Shown here: one piece after another, positions 20,997-30,501 of the stretch
Layout of the letters: each line of letters starts with the position of its first letter
Position numbering within the stretch: position 1 is the first letter of the stretch
Assembly: GCF_002813295.1 (NCBI RefSeq)
Contig: NZ_PHUE01000001.1
Location: 4,836,001 to 4,900,000 of the forward strand
Origin: Flavobacterium sp. 5
Lineage (GTDB): Bacteria > Bacteroidota > Bacteroidia > Flavobacteriales > Flavobacteriaceae
Length of the DNA stretch: 64,000 nt
Direction: 5' to 3'
Made by a program: the position numbers and the translations under genes
Notes under the pieces: generated by a model
The model's database searches: none
What the model was told of the DNA's origin: nothing
What the model saw: the letters and a program-made list of their open reading frames with translations, nothing else

Positions 20997-22085
20997 TTAC
21001 TTAGATTTCTTTATTTCATCAATTGTATCAAGCATTCCGTTTTGTTTTTTGTCTAAAGTAAGCTCCCAAAACATAATACCTCCTAATTTCTTTTTTATGA
21101 GATAATTTGTTTTCTCTTTTACAGAAGCAATATCATCTCCTGTTGCAAATAACTTTTCTTTTTCATTGTACCAATAAGGAGCTTTAGCTTTTTCATCCCA
21201 ATAATAACTCCATCCTTTTTCTTTTACAAAAGTAGTTTCATAATCTTTAAAATCAATCCCGTTTGTAGCCACACCAGACTGATACAATCCATTATTTACA
21301 TTAGCAACCTCTTTCCAAACTCGGGTATAAAAAGCGGCACCAATAACAAGTTTTTTAGCTGGAATACCTAGCTTTAATAAATATTCTACGGCACGATTTG
21401 TTGATTCTTCTGAAGTATTTGTACTAAATAAAGGAGTATGGTGCCCTGTAACTTTAGAATATCCATTTACCAAATCGTAACTCATAATATTTACACGATT
21501 TACCAATGGCATCACTTTTTCCCACTCGATTGATTCATCTAAATATTTCTGAAAACCTCCTGCAGCAAAACTGAGTTCGTTTTTCGTTCCTAATTCTTTA
21601 CGTAGTGAAATTACAAGTTCAGTGAAATTTTTCTTATCAGCCATTTGATATAAATGACCCGGATACCCTTCGATTGCTGGATATTCCCAATCTAAATCTA
21701 AGCCATCACATTTAAAATAAGCATTAATATCTTTAACTGACTTCGCAAAAATCGCTCTTTTTTCTGCAACAGCGAAAACGGCTGAACAGGGTTCACATCC
21801 ACTCCATCCACCTAGAGATAACATAATTTTTAACTTAGGATTCTTATCTTTTAAAGATACAAGATGCTTAATCGCTGTCGAATCTTTAGCATTTTCAACA
21901 TTTAATTTTCCGTCTTTCAGATGACAAAAACTAAAAATAATATGTGTTAATTTTGAAACATCAAATTCATCTATTTGCTTATCATCACCCATATAATAAG
22001 CGATAACCGATAAATCCTTTTTATTTTGCCCAGAAATAAATAAAGGAATTAGAAAAAATAAAAAATATAATTTAAAGCTTTTCAT
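20997..22085 (-). CDS. chiB: Secreted GH18 chitinase
   Basis: This 362-residue protein has a signal peptide ending near LFISGQ and a single GH18 TIM barrel. The catalytic motif DGLDLDWEYP has E134 as the acid. LSLGGWSG, the beta-strand NIMSYDLVNGY and the closing GGIMFWELTLD are standard GH18 landmarks. It hydrolyses beta-1,4 GlcNAc links in chitin. It lies downstream of the large chitinase with its own terminator. The F. johnsoniae chitin locus carries a comparable small GH18 enzyme, so the symbol follows that usage. Confidence 0.85.
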   Translation of the reverse strand: MKSFKLYFLFFLIPLFISGQNKKDLSVIAYYMGDDKQIDEFDVSKLTHIIFSFCHLKDGKLNVENAKDSTAIKHLVSLKDKNPKLKIMLSLGGWSGCEPCSAVFAVAEKRAIFAKSVKDINAYFKCDGLDLDWEYPAIEGYPGHLYQMADKKNFTELVISLRKELGTKNELSFAAGGFQKYLDESIEWEKVMPLVNRVNIMSYDLVNGYSKVTGHHTPLFSTNTSEESTNRAVEYLLKLGIPAKKLVIGAAFYTRVWKEVANVNNGLYQSGVATNGIDFKDYETTFVKEKGWSYYWDEKAKAPYWYNEKEKLFATGDDIASVKEKTNYLIKKKLGGIMFWELTLDKKQNGMLDTIDEIKKSK

Positions 22086-22149
22086 TTAATTATAATTAAA
22101 AGATTAATACTCAATACAAATATCATAAAATTAAAATTGCATTAAAAAA

Positions 22150-22173
22150 AACCTGGTAACGAATTACCAGGTT
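22150..22173 (-). terminator. Terminator of chiA
   Basis: A perfect 10-bp stem (AACCTGGTAA / TTACCAGGTT) with a 4-base loop is followed by a T-run on the minus strand, downstream of the chiA stop. Confidence 0.9.
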
Positions 22174-22330
22174 CATAATACTCCATTTTAGGTAAAAACC
22201 AATTTACAAATTACCTAAACTCTCAGCATTTATTCGAAATAAAAAACTAGATTAAAATACAAATAACCAAACTCAATTTTAACCGTTCTATTTTTCTATT
22301 TCTAAATTATCCATTCATTGTTATTAAAAC

Positions 22331-25300
22331 TTAATTTAAAAAGTTCATTACTTTGAATGATTTTTTGCTTCCCATTTTATCAGTTACTACAACAATAAAT
22401 AATTGTTTCGTTAAGAAATTTTGGTTTTGAAGCACTACTTCTTTATTATTTTGAATATTCTTATAGCTTACTAAAGATTGTCCAATTGTATTGAATACAT
22501 CAACCTGAGCAATATCTACTATTTCATTGGTAACTGATAAAGCGTCATTTTTAAAGTAAACTACTGTACTATTACTCTTCGCTTCAATTTTGTCAAGCGA
22601 CACTACTTTGGACGTTCCTTGAGTTGCAAAATAATTAGCATACGCTTTAGATAATTCAGATGAATTACCACAAGAAGATGCATCCCAGTTTACAGACCAA
22701 GTCATTAAACCTCTTAAAGAAGGATATGGTCCGCCTGGCTGCATAGTATATGTTCTTCCTGAAAAAGTGTTTCCGTTTCTTAAGTAATCCATAGCACTAA
22801 TTCCTTCTGCCGGCGTTAAATAACCGCTACCTGCTGCACTTGGGCAAGCGGGTAATGCAATAAGAACTTTTGAGGCCGGTAAACCATCAAAATGCATTCC
22901 TGTTGTACCAATGTTATACCCTTTTATCACCATATCCGTTAGGGCAGTTACCATGTTTGCTTTCTTAGCTGAACCATAATATTGACCATCCAATCCGTTT
23001 TCTCCTCCTGTATTATACAATTGTACGGCTAACAAATCCAAATCATTACGTAAGTTTTGAATAATTGGCAGGAATGAACCGAAGGTATCAGTATAGGTTG
23101 AATATCCTCCTTGTACATATTGTGTTTCCGGAGCAGCAGTTAATAAAAATCCTGGGCCATAGTACGCTTTTAATTCTTTGCAGGCATCTACTATGTTTTT
23201 TAATCTTGGATAAGCAGAAATACCTGTATAAGAAATATCTCTTAAACCTCCTGCATTAAAATTCATCGATCCACCTTCAAAATCCAAATCAACTCCATCA
23301 AATTGATACTCGTCAATAATTGCTTTCAGACCATTAACAAAAGTATTTTTTTGAGCTACATTGTCTAAAACAACATGACCATTTTGACCTCCAATAGAAA
23401 CAATAACAGGAACGCCGCTATCTCTTAAGGATTTAATATCATTTTTCAACAATTGCTTATTGAAAACGCCATTGGTTAGATATCTTGTGTCATTTGTAGT
23501 TAATACTGGTGTATAACCATCGCGATTAACGGTTTCTACGAAAGAATAATCAACTACGTTAAACTTACTTCCCACCATTTGATTAAAATATAAAAATGGA
23601 GCACCAGCGTTTTCCCAAGAGTGTGCATATCCTAAAATAATTTTAGATGGAAGCGCGATGAATCTATTGGTGCTCGGCGGAGCAATTTTAATTGTATTGT
23701 TTAATGTAGTTACAGCAGATTTATTATCGGTTGCTTTGATTACAACCGGATAATCCTGATAAGCAGATGGTGTAAAATTATACGTATAGGTATTATTTGC
23801 ACCTGCTGTCATATTGAATGTACCTCCATTTATTGTAATACTAACACCCGAAACCGTTCCGTCACTATCAACAGCTGTAACCGAAATTGGCACAACTTGA
23901 AAAGAACTTTGATTTACAGTAGTATTTGACGGTGAATTCCAAGTAATTACAGGCAATTGATTTGGACAGTTTGCACCTGAACAATTTAATGTAAAACTAT
24001 ATGTTTTTGCATCTGTCGTTCCGTTTGAAGCAGTAGCCGTAACAGTTAATGTATGACTAAGCGAAAACTGATTTGCAACTGGTGTCCAAATCGCTGTATA
24101 AGTTCCTGATGAATTGGTAGCGCTCAAATTTTGTCCATCTAAACTAAATACAACAGATGAGATTGTAGTGGCATCAGTAGCACTTAATCCAACACTTGCA
24201 ACAAAATTAATTGCTGATCCTAAATTTATAGCAATCGCCGAAGCTGTTGGCGCTGTAATGGCAACCACTGGTTTAGTCACAACAGCCGTTTGTGTATTAA
24301 AATTATAAACTTGTGGCGTTGTTGGCACTGCAAAGTTTGCCAAATTTGATGGTAAATAAGTTACGTCACCGTTTTCCCAAGCATTCAATTTTAAACTTGT
24401 AACGATAGAATAACCTAGTACAACTGAATTATCATAACTAAAATTTCCTTGTGCATCTGTTGTTGCAAAAACACTTTTCCATCCATGAGTACTATCAACC
24501 CAAGGTAAAATCAATTCTACTTTTGCACCAGAAACTGGAGTTGTCCCATTTTTAACAGTTCCGCTAATTAAATTTCCGCTCACAACATTCTGAGTAAAGT
24601 TTAAAGTTTTATTAGAATTAATTGCAGAATAGGTTGTAGAAGCAGGACTAAAATTTAATCCTGTTTTAGCAGCACTAACAACATAGTCTGATCCAGCAAC
24701 TAAATTTGCAACCGTATAATTTCCTGAAGCATCTGATGTAGCTGTTAAAGTTGTTGTTCCTGAACTTGCTGAAACTGTTACACCTGAAACTGTATTTGTT
24801 CCATTTTTAGTTGTCCCACTTACCGTATAATAAACAGGATTAACAACTGTTTGTGTAAAATTCAATGTTTTATTTGAACTAATAGCAGTACAAACTGTTG
24901 AAGCCGGGGTAAATGTCACGCCAGTTTTAGCAGCTGTTACTGTATAATTAGAACCTGCAATCAAATTTGCAACGCTATAATTTCCTGAAGCATCTGAGGT
25001 AGATGTCAATGTTGTAGTTCCTGAAACCGCCGAAACTGTTACACCCGAAACTGGAGTTGTTCCGTTTAGAACTGTTCCGCTTACTGTATAATATGTAGGA
25101 TTAACAACAGTTTGACTAAAATTCAATGTTTTGTTTGAACTTATCGCATTATAAACTGTTGATACCGGAGTAAAAGTAACTCCTGTTTTTGCAACAATTA
25201 CCGTATAATTTGATCCCGAAACTAAATTTACAACACTATAATTACCACTTGCATCTGAAGTCGCTGTTAATGTTGTAGCTCCACTAACTGCCGAAATTGT

Positions 25301-27832
25301 TGCTCCTGAAACTGGAGTTGCTCCGTTTAAAACTGTCCCGTTTACCGTATAATATACTGGAGTAACAACACTTGTATTAAAATCATAAACTGTTGAATTT
25401 GTAGGAACTGCAAAGTTTGCCAGATTTGATGGTAAATAAACCACATCTCCATTTTCCCAAGCATTTAATTTTAAACTTGCAATAGTAGTATATCCAGCTG
25501 TAAGAGCATTTTCAAAGCTGTATTTTCCTTGTGCATCAGTAATAGCAATCTTGCTTACGTATGGATGTGTATTATCCATCCAATTTAAAATCAATTCTAC
25601 TTTTGCACCAGCAACAGGATTAGCACCGTTCTTAACTGTTCCGCTAATTTTACTTGATGGAGGCACAACGACATCCTGAGTAAAGTTGAGTGTTTTATTG
25701 GCTATAAGATTGGTATACACGGTTGAAATCGGTGTAAACGACTTTCCTGCCGAAGCAGCAGTAACTGTATAATTTCCGCCTGACGGTACACTAATTGAGT
25801 AAGCTCCGCTGGCATTTGTAACTCCTGTTAAATTTCCTCCTGTAGCAGCCGCTGTAACGGTAACTCCTGCAACTGGAGTTGTGCTGTTTAAAACAGTTCC
25901 TGTAATTGTATAGTAAACAATTGGCGCAGTTTGAGTGAAATTAAGTGTTTTATTCGAGCTTATCGCGTTATAAACTGTTGAAACCGGTAAATAAGAAAAA
26001 CCAGATTTTGCAGCTGTTACTGTAAAGTTTAGTCCCGCTGTTAAACCAGCAACGCTATAAACACCACTTGCATTAGAAACTCCTGTCAAAGTTGTTGTTC
26101 CTGTGGTAGCCGAAACTGTTACGCCAACCACTGGTATAGTTCCGTCCAAAATAGTTCCGCTTACTGTATATAAAGGTTGTGTTCCCTGAATAACAACAGC
26201 TGTTTGGTTAACCGTAACATTGGTTAGATTTACCGGAATAAAAGTATACCCTCCTTTTAGAGCTGTAAGAGAATAATTTTGTCCTGAAGGCAAATTATTA
26301 AAAGTAAAACTACCCGTAGTAGAAACAACAGTTGCTAAAACATTATTACTTCCGTCTCTTAATTCTACTGTAACATCTGGAACCAAAGCTGCTCCGTTTT
26401 TTACAGATCCTGCGATCGTTACAGATCCTGGTAAAACGCTTCCGAAAGAAGTATCAACCTGATTTAATAAAGCATTTGGAATAGAACCTCTAGTATCTTG
26501 AGATAATTCCCAAACCATACCTCCGGCAAGATTTCTTGATTTGATATACTGTACTTTTAAATCCATCGATTGTTTATCCTCATAACTTATAAACTGTTTT
26601 AAAGTAGCATTGTATAAATAAGGAACTTTAGTTGTATTATCAAAATATCTAACCCATCCTGCAGCTGCTGCAGTTGGAGTAACTAACATTGTATTTGGAT
26701 CTAAATAAGGATGTGAATTTGTAACTGGATTTCCAACTAAATCACAAATTTCGATACTTCCAGATTTTTCGCATGCAGCAGAACCATCCCAAGTTCCTGT
26801 AGGATTTTGTGGATTGGTACATCCTGAAACTACATCTCTTGGTGCAGAAACAAATAATCCATTAGTTGAATTGGTAGTAACATGATCGAACTTTTTTCCA
26901 TAAAAAGGCAATCCCATGATTAATTTATTCGCAGGAAAACCAACAACATTCAAATATTGATTGGTTAATTCATCAAGTGATTCTGATTGAGTTACACCAT
27001 ATAAAGGATCGTTTGAATTACCACTTGCATATAAAGGGGCATTATAGCATGTTTTATCATACCAATTACCACCAAAATCATATCCAAAGTAAGTGATGTA
27101 ATCACAATAAGTAGAAATGTCTTCTGTCATTCCGTATTGTGATCTATTGCTTGGGCCTAAATATTGTGAGGCTACTTTTCTAACGTTGTTTCCAGCCGCA
27201 ATAGAGATTAATTTATTTGGCATTGCCTGACGCATTGCTTTTAATAAATACACTAAATTTTTATTATCATCAGGGCTGTACTTTTGTGGAGGAATTGGTG
27301 ATCCATTAATAACTTCTGTACCATCTGTTCCTCCAGAAAGAGGATATTCCCAGTCAATATCAAATCCATCAATAAACGGATAAGTAGTAATGAACTTTGC
27401 CATATCTGCAGCTAAAGCAGCTCTTGCTACAGAACTTGCAGCAATTGGAGATAAATCTTGACCTTTTGTCCATCCTCCAACAGAAATTAAAACTTTTAAA
27501 TGAGGATACTTTTCTTTTAACTTCATCAAGTCATAAAAGTTTCCTTTTACTGGAGCATCCCAAGGAATTCCTCCTTCCATGTGCTCAAAATCAGCATAGG
27601 AATCTAAGCATAGTAACTTTGTATTCTCAGGATGAGCAGGATCGAAAGTCGTCCCATAAAAAGAATAATTTAAATGCGTCAATTTACTTCCATCTATCTT
27701 AGGAATGTTAAAGTCCCGGGCATAAATGGACCATTGCGCATAATACCCTACTACTTTCTTACCGTGAGCTGGTTGGGCTACCACTAGTAATGGAAAGAGT
27801 ACCATAATCAGTAATCTGAAATAATTTTTCAT
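22331..27832 (-). CDS. chiA: Large bimodular GH18 chitinase secreted by T9SS
   Basis: This 1833-residue protein has a signal peptide ending at VVAQ. The first GH18 domain (about 25-460) has the catalytic motif DGFDIDWEYP with E162. About 725 residues of linker follow, holding eight carboxypeptidase-regulatory-like or CNA-B-like repeats (for example YYTVSGTVLNGTTPVSGVTV). Two linker modules share KVELIL...AWENGDV..YLPSNLANFAVPT. Two Ig/PKD-like domains follow (about 1190-1385). The second GH18 domain (about 1389-1735) has DGVDLDFEGG with E1519. The last 90 residues resemble a T9SS C-terminal sorting domain. This architecture matches F. johnsoniae ChiA, in which the two GH18 domains act together on crystalline chitin. 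The linker appears longer than in that protein, recalled at about 1578 residues. Confidence 0.93.
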   Translation of the reverse strand: MKNYFRLLIMVLFPLLVVAQPAHGKKVVGYYAQWSIYARDFNIPKIDGSKLTHLNYSFYGTTFDPAHPENTKLLCLDSYADFEHMEGGIPWDAPVKGNFYDLMKLKEKYPHLKVLISVGGWTKGQDLSPIAASSVARAALAADMAKFITTYPFIDGFDIDWEYPLSGGTDGTEVINGSPIPPQKYSPDDNKNLVYLLKAMRQAMPNKLISIAAGNNVRKVASQYLGPSNRSQYGMTEDISTYCDYITYFGYDFGGNWYDKTCYNAPLYASGNSNDPLYGVTQSESLDELTNQYLNVVGFPANKLIMGLPFYGKKFDHVTTNSTNGLFVSAPRDVVSGCTNPQNPTGTWDGSAACEKSGSIEICDLVGNPVTNSHPYLDPNTMLVTPTAAAAGWVRYFDNTTKVPYLYNATLKQFISYEDKQSMDLKVQYIKSRNLAGGMVWELSQDTRGSIPNALLNQVDTSFGSVLPGSVTIAGSVKNGAALVPDVTVELRDGSNNVLATVVSTTGSFTFNNLPSGQNYSLTALKGGYTFIPVNLTNVTVNQTAVVIQGTQPLYTVSGTILDGTIPVVGVTVSATTGTTTLTGVSNASGVYSVAGLTAGLNFTVTAAKSGFSYLPVSTVYNAISSNKTLNFTQTAPIVYYTITGTVLNSTTPVAGVTVTAAATGGNLTGVTNASGAYSISVPSGGNYTVTAASAGKSFTPISTVYTNLIANKTLNFTQDVVVPPSSKISGTVKNGANPVAGAKVELILNWMDNTHPYVSKIAITDAQGKYSFENALTAGYTTIASLKLNAWENGDVVYLPSNLANFAVPTNSTVYDFNTSVVTPVYYTVNGTVLNGATPVSGATISAVSGATTLTATSDASGNYSVVNLVSGSNYTVIVAKTGVTFTPVSTVYNAISSNKTLNFSQTVVNPTYYTVSGTVLNGTTPVSGVTVSAVSGTTTLTSTSDASGNYSVANLIAGSNYTVTAAKTGVTFTPASTVCTAISSNKTLNFTQTVVNPVYYTVSGTTKNGTNTVSGVTVSASSGTTTLTATSDASGNYTVANLVAGSDYVVSAAKTGLNFSPASTTYSAINSNKTLNFTQNVVSGNLISGTVKNGTTPVSGAKVELILPWVDSTHGWKSVFATTDAQGNFSYDNSVVLGYSIVTSLKLNAWENGDVTYLPSNLANFAVPTTPQVYNFNTQTAVVTKPVVAITAPTASAIAINLGSAINFVASVGLSATDATTISSVVFSLDGQNLSATNSSGTYTAIWTPVANQFSLSHTLTVTATASNGTTDAKTYSFTLNCSGANCPNQLPVITWNSPSNTTVNQSSFQVVPISVTAVDSDGTVSGVSITINGGTFNMTAGANNTYTYNFTPSAYQDYPVVIKATDNKSAVTTLNNTIKIAPPSTNRFIALPSKIILGYAHSWENAGAPFLYFNQMVGSKFNVVDYSFVETVNRDGYTPVLTTNDTRYLTNGVFNKQLLKNDIKSLRDSGVPVIVSIGGQNGHVVLDNVAQKNTFVNGLKAIIDEYQFDGVDLDFEGGSMNFNAGGLRDISYTGISAYPRLKNIVDACKELKAYYGPGFLLTAAPETQYVQGGYSTYTDTFGSFLPIIQNLRNDLDLLAVQLYNTGGENGLDGQYYGSAKKANMVTALTDMVIKGYNIGTTGMHFDGLPASKVLIALPACPSAAGSGYLTPAEGISAMDYLRNGNTFSGRTYTMQPGGPYPSLRGLMTWSVNWDASSCGNSSELSKAYANYFATQGTSKVVSLDKIEAKSNSTVVYFKNDALSVTNEIVDIAQVDVFNTIGQSLVSYKNIQNNKEVVLQNQNFLTKQLFIVVVTDKMGSKKSFKVMNFLN

Positions 27833-28318
27833 AGTTAATAAATATTTGATTAAAAAAATAAATATTCTAATTACAACACCTTACATACTAAAAGAAGCAT
27901 ATAAATACTATAATCAGGATTCAACAAATTGCAAATAGAAAACATTGAATTCGCTGGAAATTAAATTGTTTAACATCTATAAATATTACTATTACTGATT
28001 TCCGCCATAATCATTAGCTAATAGCATGATTTATGTATAATTTTTTAAAAATTAGCATTAAACACAAGAAGATAAATTTGGGGACAATTCATCACTCTAA
28101 AAATTCGCTTTTTTGTTTCTGTTTCTTATTAAAATTGGTTTTTAAAATGTTATTAAATATTTATGTTGTTTATTCTCACTATCAAACACAAGTCTGAAAA
28201 ACTGTGTTAATTTTTTTAATTTTGCAAAAATTTATCTCTACCAGATTTTTGGTAGAGATATTTTTTTAAACAACTAAACCAAATTCAGTTTAGTAAATAC
28301 TAATTCAAAAACAAAACT
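27833..28318. other. Intergenic region between chiA and the GH20 gene
   Basis: These 486 AT-rich bases hold no convincing ORF. The only clear structure is the hairpin at 28233-28260. No TAnnTTTG box was found on the chiA strand, although chiA should have its own promoter here. Confidence 0.6.
28233..28260. terminator. Hairpin downstream of the GH20 gene
   Basis: A 10-bp inverted repeat (TATCTCTACC / GGTAGAGATA) is flanked by a T7 run on the plus strand and AAATTTTT on the minus strand. It most likely ends the GH20 transcript, but the stronger T-run is on the plus side. Confidence 0.6.
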
Positions 28319-30385
28319 TTATAATAATCTCTTTAAGCCAGCATAAACTGCTAACTCAACATCTGCATATTCTTTTGTATTGCAATCCTCAATTAATTTT
28401 TTTAAATCATCTGATTTTAAAGTTGATTTATTATCCAAAACAAGTAATAATTCCTGTGATACATCATTTAATCTTTTTGATAATGGCAAAAGTGGTTGAA
28501 CAAGTGGAGCATTATTACTCAAAACATTTAATTCTGAATTCATTTTAATCCATTTATTTAAATAACTAAATACAACTAATTTATTTACAAGTGATTTATT
28601 AGATAAATAATTAGAAACTGCTTGATTAAATAGTATCGCATCTGAAGCATCTGGAGTACACACATCAGCAAATAATGTCAATGGAGAATACATTTTATAT
28701 TCAGTGCCTTCACTATTTCTTGAATAGCCCTTTAATGGTTCGCAAACATTAGATAAATCGAGTAAAGCCTCACTTCTTTGATTATTACTAATGTTTCTCA
28801 ACAGGCCTTCTTTACTTTTTAAATGTGTCAACCCTAATTCTTCCAATCTAAAAGAAATTGTATTTAATCTTTTGCGTAAACTAGTCAAATCCGTAACACT
28901 TTCATTAGACCATAACCTTTCAGCAATAGCTGCAGTTCTTGGCCAAATCCGAGAATCAATTGTCGCAGGAGTTGCCAATTCAGTCCACATAGGAGCTTCT
29001 CCACCTAATATTCTTGCTTTTTCCTCATCAGTCAATGCTATATTTTTTGGCATTGGATCTACAGTATAATGATTTTCAACTCCATAAACTAAATCAATAT
29101 AATACCCATTAGACAAAACGGTTTTATATCCGCCTTTTACAGCATTAACTAATGATTGACCAGCTGGAACACCTTCATTAGCACCTTTCCAAGAATGTAT
29201 TATGGCATCTTTGGACATGTTTTTAGTCATAATTTCTTCCCAACCCATTAAGACTTTATTATGCTTTTTAAGCATTGGAACCAATTGCATCGTAAAATAA
29301 GTTTGCAATTCATGGTTATTAGCTAAATTATGCTTCTTTTTGAATTCTTGTATTTTAGGATTTGAATCCCAGTCTTTCCCTTCATTTTCATCACCCCCTA
29401 TATGAAAAAATTTCCCAGGAAAGAGTGGACAAACTTCATCAAAAATAGAACTTAACAACTCGTATGTTTTAGGATTCGAAGGATCAAGTGTAGGTGTAAA
29501 AATCCCAGCGTTTCTTTCTACATCATACTTTTGTATTTGTTTGAATTGCTGCCCTTTTTCACCATTCCCAACATTCAAAATTTCAACTTTACTGCCAATT
29601 TCTGGATAAGCAGTCAAAATAGCAGACGCATGACCAGGAACGTCAATTTCTGGAACTACTAAAATTCCTCTATCAGCTGCATATTTTATAATATTTTTAA
29701 TTTCTTCTTGTGTATAATAGTTTCCATCAGACGCCATTTCAATTAACTTCGAATGCTTTTTCATTTCGATTCTCCAACCTTGATCATCTACCAAGTGCCA
29801 GTGAAAAACATTCATTTTTACAGCTGCCATTCCATCTAAATTGCGTTTAATAACATCAACAGGCATAAAATGTCTAGCACCATCAATCATTAAACCTCTC
29901 CAAGTGAATCTTGGAAAATCTGAAATTTTTGAAACTGGAAAATAAAAAGAACTACTATTGTTTTGTAAAAGTTGTAACAGCGTTTCCAAACCATGCAAAG
30001 CACCAATATCGGTAGTAGCATTTATAGTAATCTTGCTTGTTGTCACATCCAGTAAATAACTTTCATCCTCATATAGTTCAATTTTACCACTGCGTACACA
30101 ATTAATTTGCAATTGAGCATCAGGAACTTCATTTAAACCAGTTATAAATCCTTGGTTAAAAAACTTCCCAGTTCTTCCATCTAATCTTCTCAAAAAATTA
30201 GTCGCACCTACAAATATTCTTGCGTTTGGAGTTCCAGTAATATTTACTTTAAAATCCTTACTCACAATAAAATAACCTTCACTGAGGTTGATATTTTGAG
30301 GCCAAGGCATAATATCCAATTGCTCTTTAGTAACTTGAGCTGAAGAAATAATAGAAACGAATAAAAAAAACAGAATGTATTTCAT
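28319..30385 (-). CDS. Secreted GH20 beta-N-acetylhexosaminidase
   Basis: A start at 30385 gives MKYILFFLFVSIISSAQ, a clean signal peptide, so the in-frame ATG 18 codons upstream is not favoured. The GH20 N-terminal domain is followed by the catalytic barrel, with HIGGDENEG (D332-E333, the catalytic pair), NVFHWHLVDDQGWR and VVPEIDVPGHA. The enzyme releases GlcNAc from chito-oligosaccharides, probably in the periplasm. It lies 116 bases downstream of nagB and is likely cotranscribed. The C-terminal 130 residues or so are a helical extension of no recognised family. Confidence 0.93.
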   Translation of the reverse strand: MKYILFFLFVSIISSAQVTKEQLDIMPWPQNINLSEGYFIVSKDFKVNITGTPNARIFVGATNFLRRLDGRTGKFFNQGFITGLNEVPDAQLQINCVRSGKIELYEDESYLLDVTTSKITINATTDIGALHGLETLLQLLQNNSSSFYFPVSKISDFPRFTWRGLMIDGARHFMPVDVIKRNLDGMAAVKMNVFHWHLVDDQGWRIEMKKHSKLIEMASDGNYYTQEEIKNIIKYAADRGILVVPEIDVPGHASAILTAYPEIGSKVEILNVGNGEKGQQFKQIQKYDVERNAGIFTPTLDPSNPKTYELLSSIFDEVCPLFPGKFFHIGGDENEGKDWDSNPKIQEFKKKHNLANNHELQTYFTMQLVPMLKKHNKVLMGWEEIMTKNMSKDAIIHSWKGANEGVPAGQSLVNAVKGGYKTVLSNGYYIDLVYGVENHYTVDPMPKNIALTDEEKARILGGEAPMWTELATPATIDSRIWPRTAAIAERLWSNESVTDLTSLRKRLNTISFRLEELGLTHLKSKEGLLRNISNNQRSEALLDLSNVCEPLKGYSRNSEGTEYKMYSPLTLFADVCTPDASDAILFNQAVSNYLSNKSLVNKLVVFSYLNKWIKMNSELNVLSNNAPLVQPLLPLSKRLNDVSQELLLVLDNKSTLKSDDLKKLIEDCNTKEYADVELAVYAGLKRLL

Positions 30386-30501
30386 TTTAATAGAAGAAAG
30401 TATATTAATAAAAGAAATGTGAATTAGTGCTAAACCCAAGTTTTAAAGTCATAAAAAACTAAAAGTCTAGCACCTATTAACACAAAACAAAAAATATGGT
30501 A

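Noticed and set aside
28135..28175. Possible LytTR repeat upstream of chiA (TTGGTTTTT and TTGTTTATT)
   Set aside because: The spacing is about 29 bp rather than 21, the matches are poor, and the orientation is opposite to chiA.
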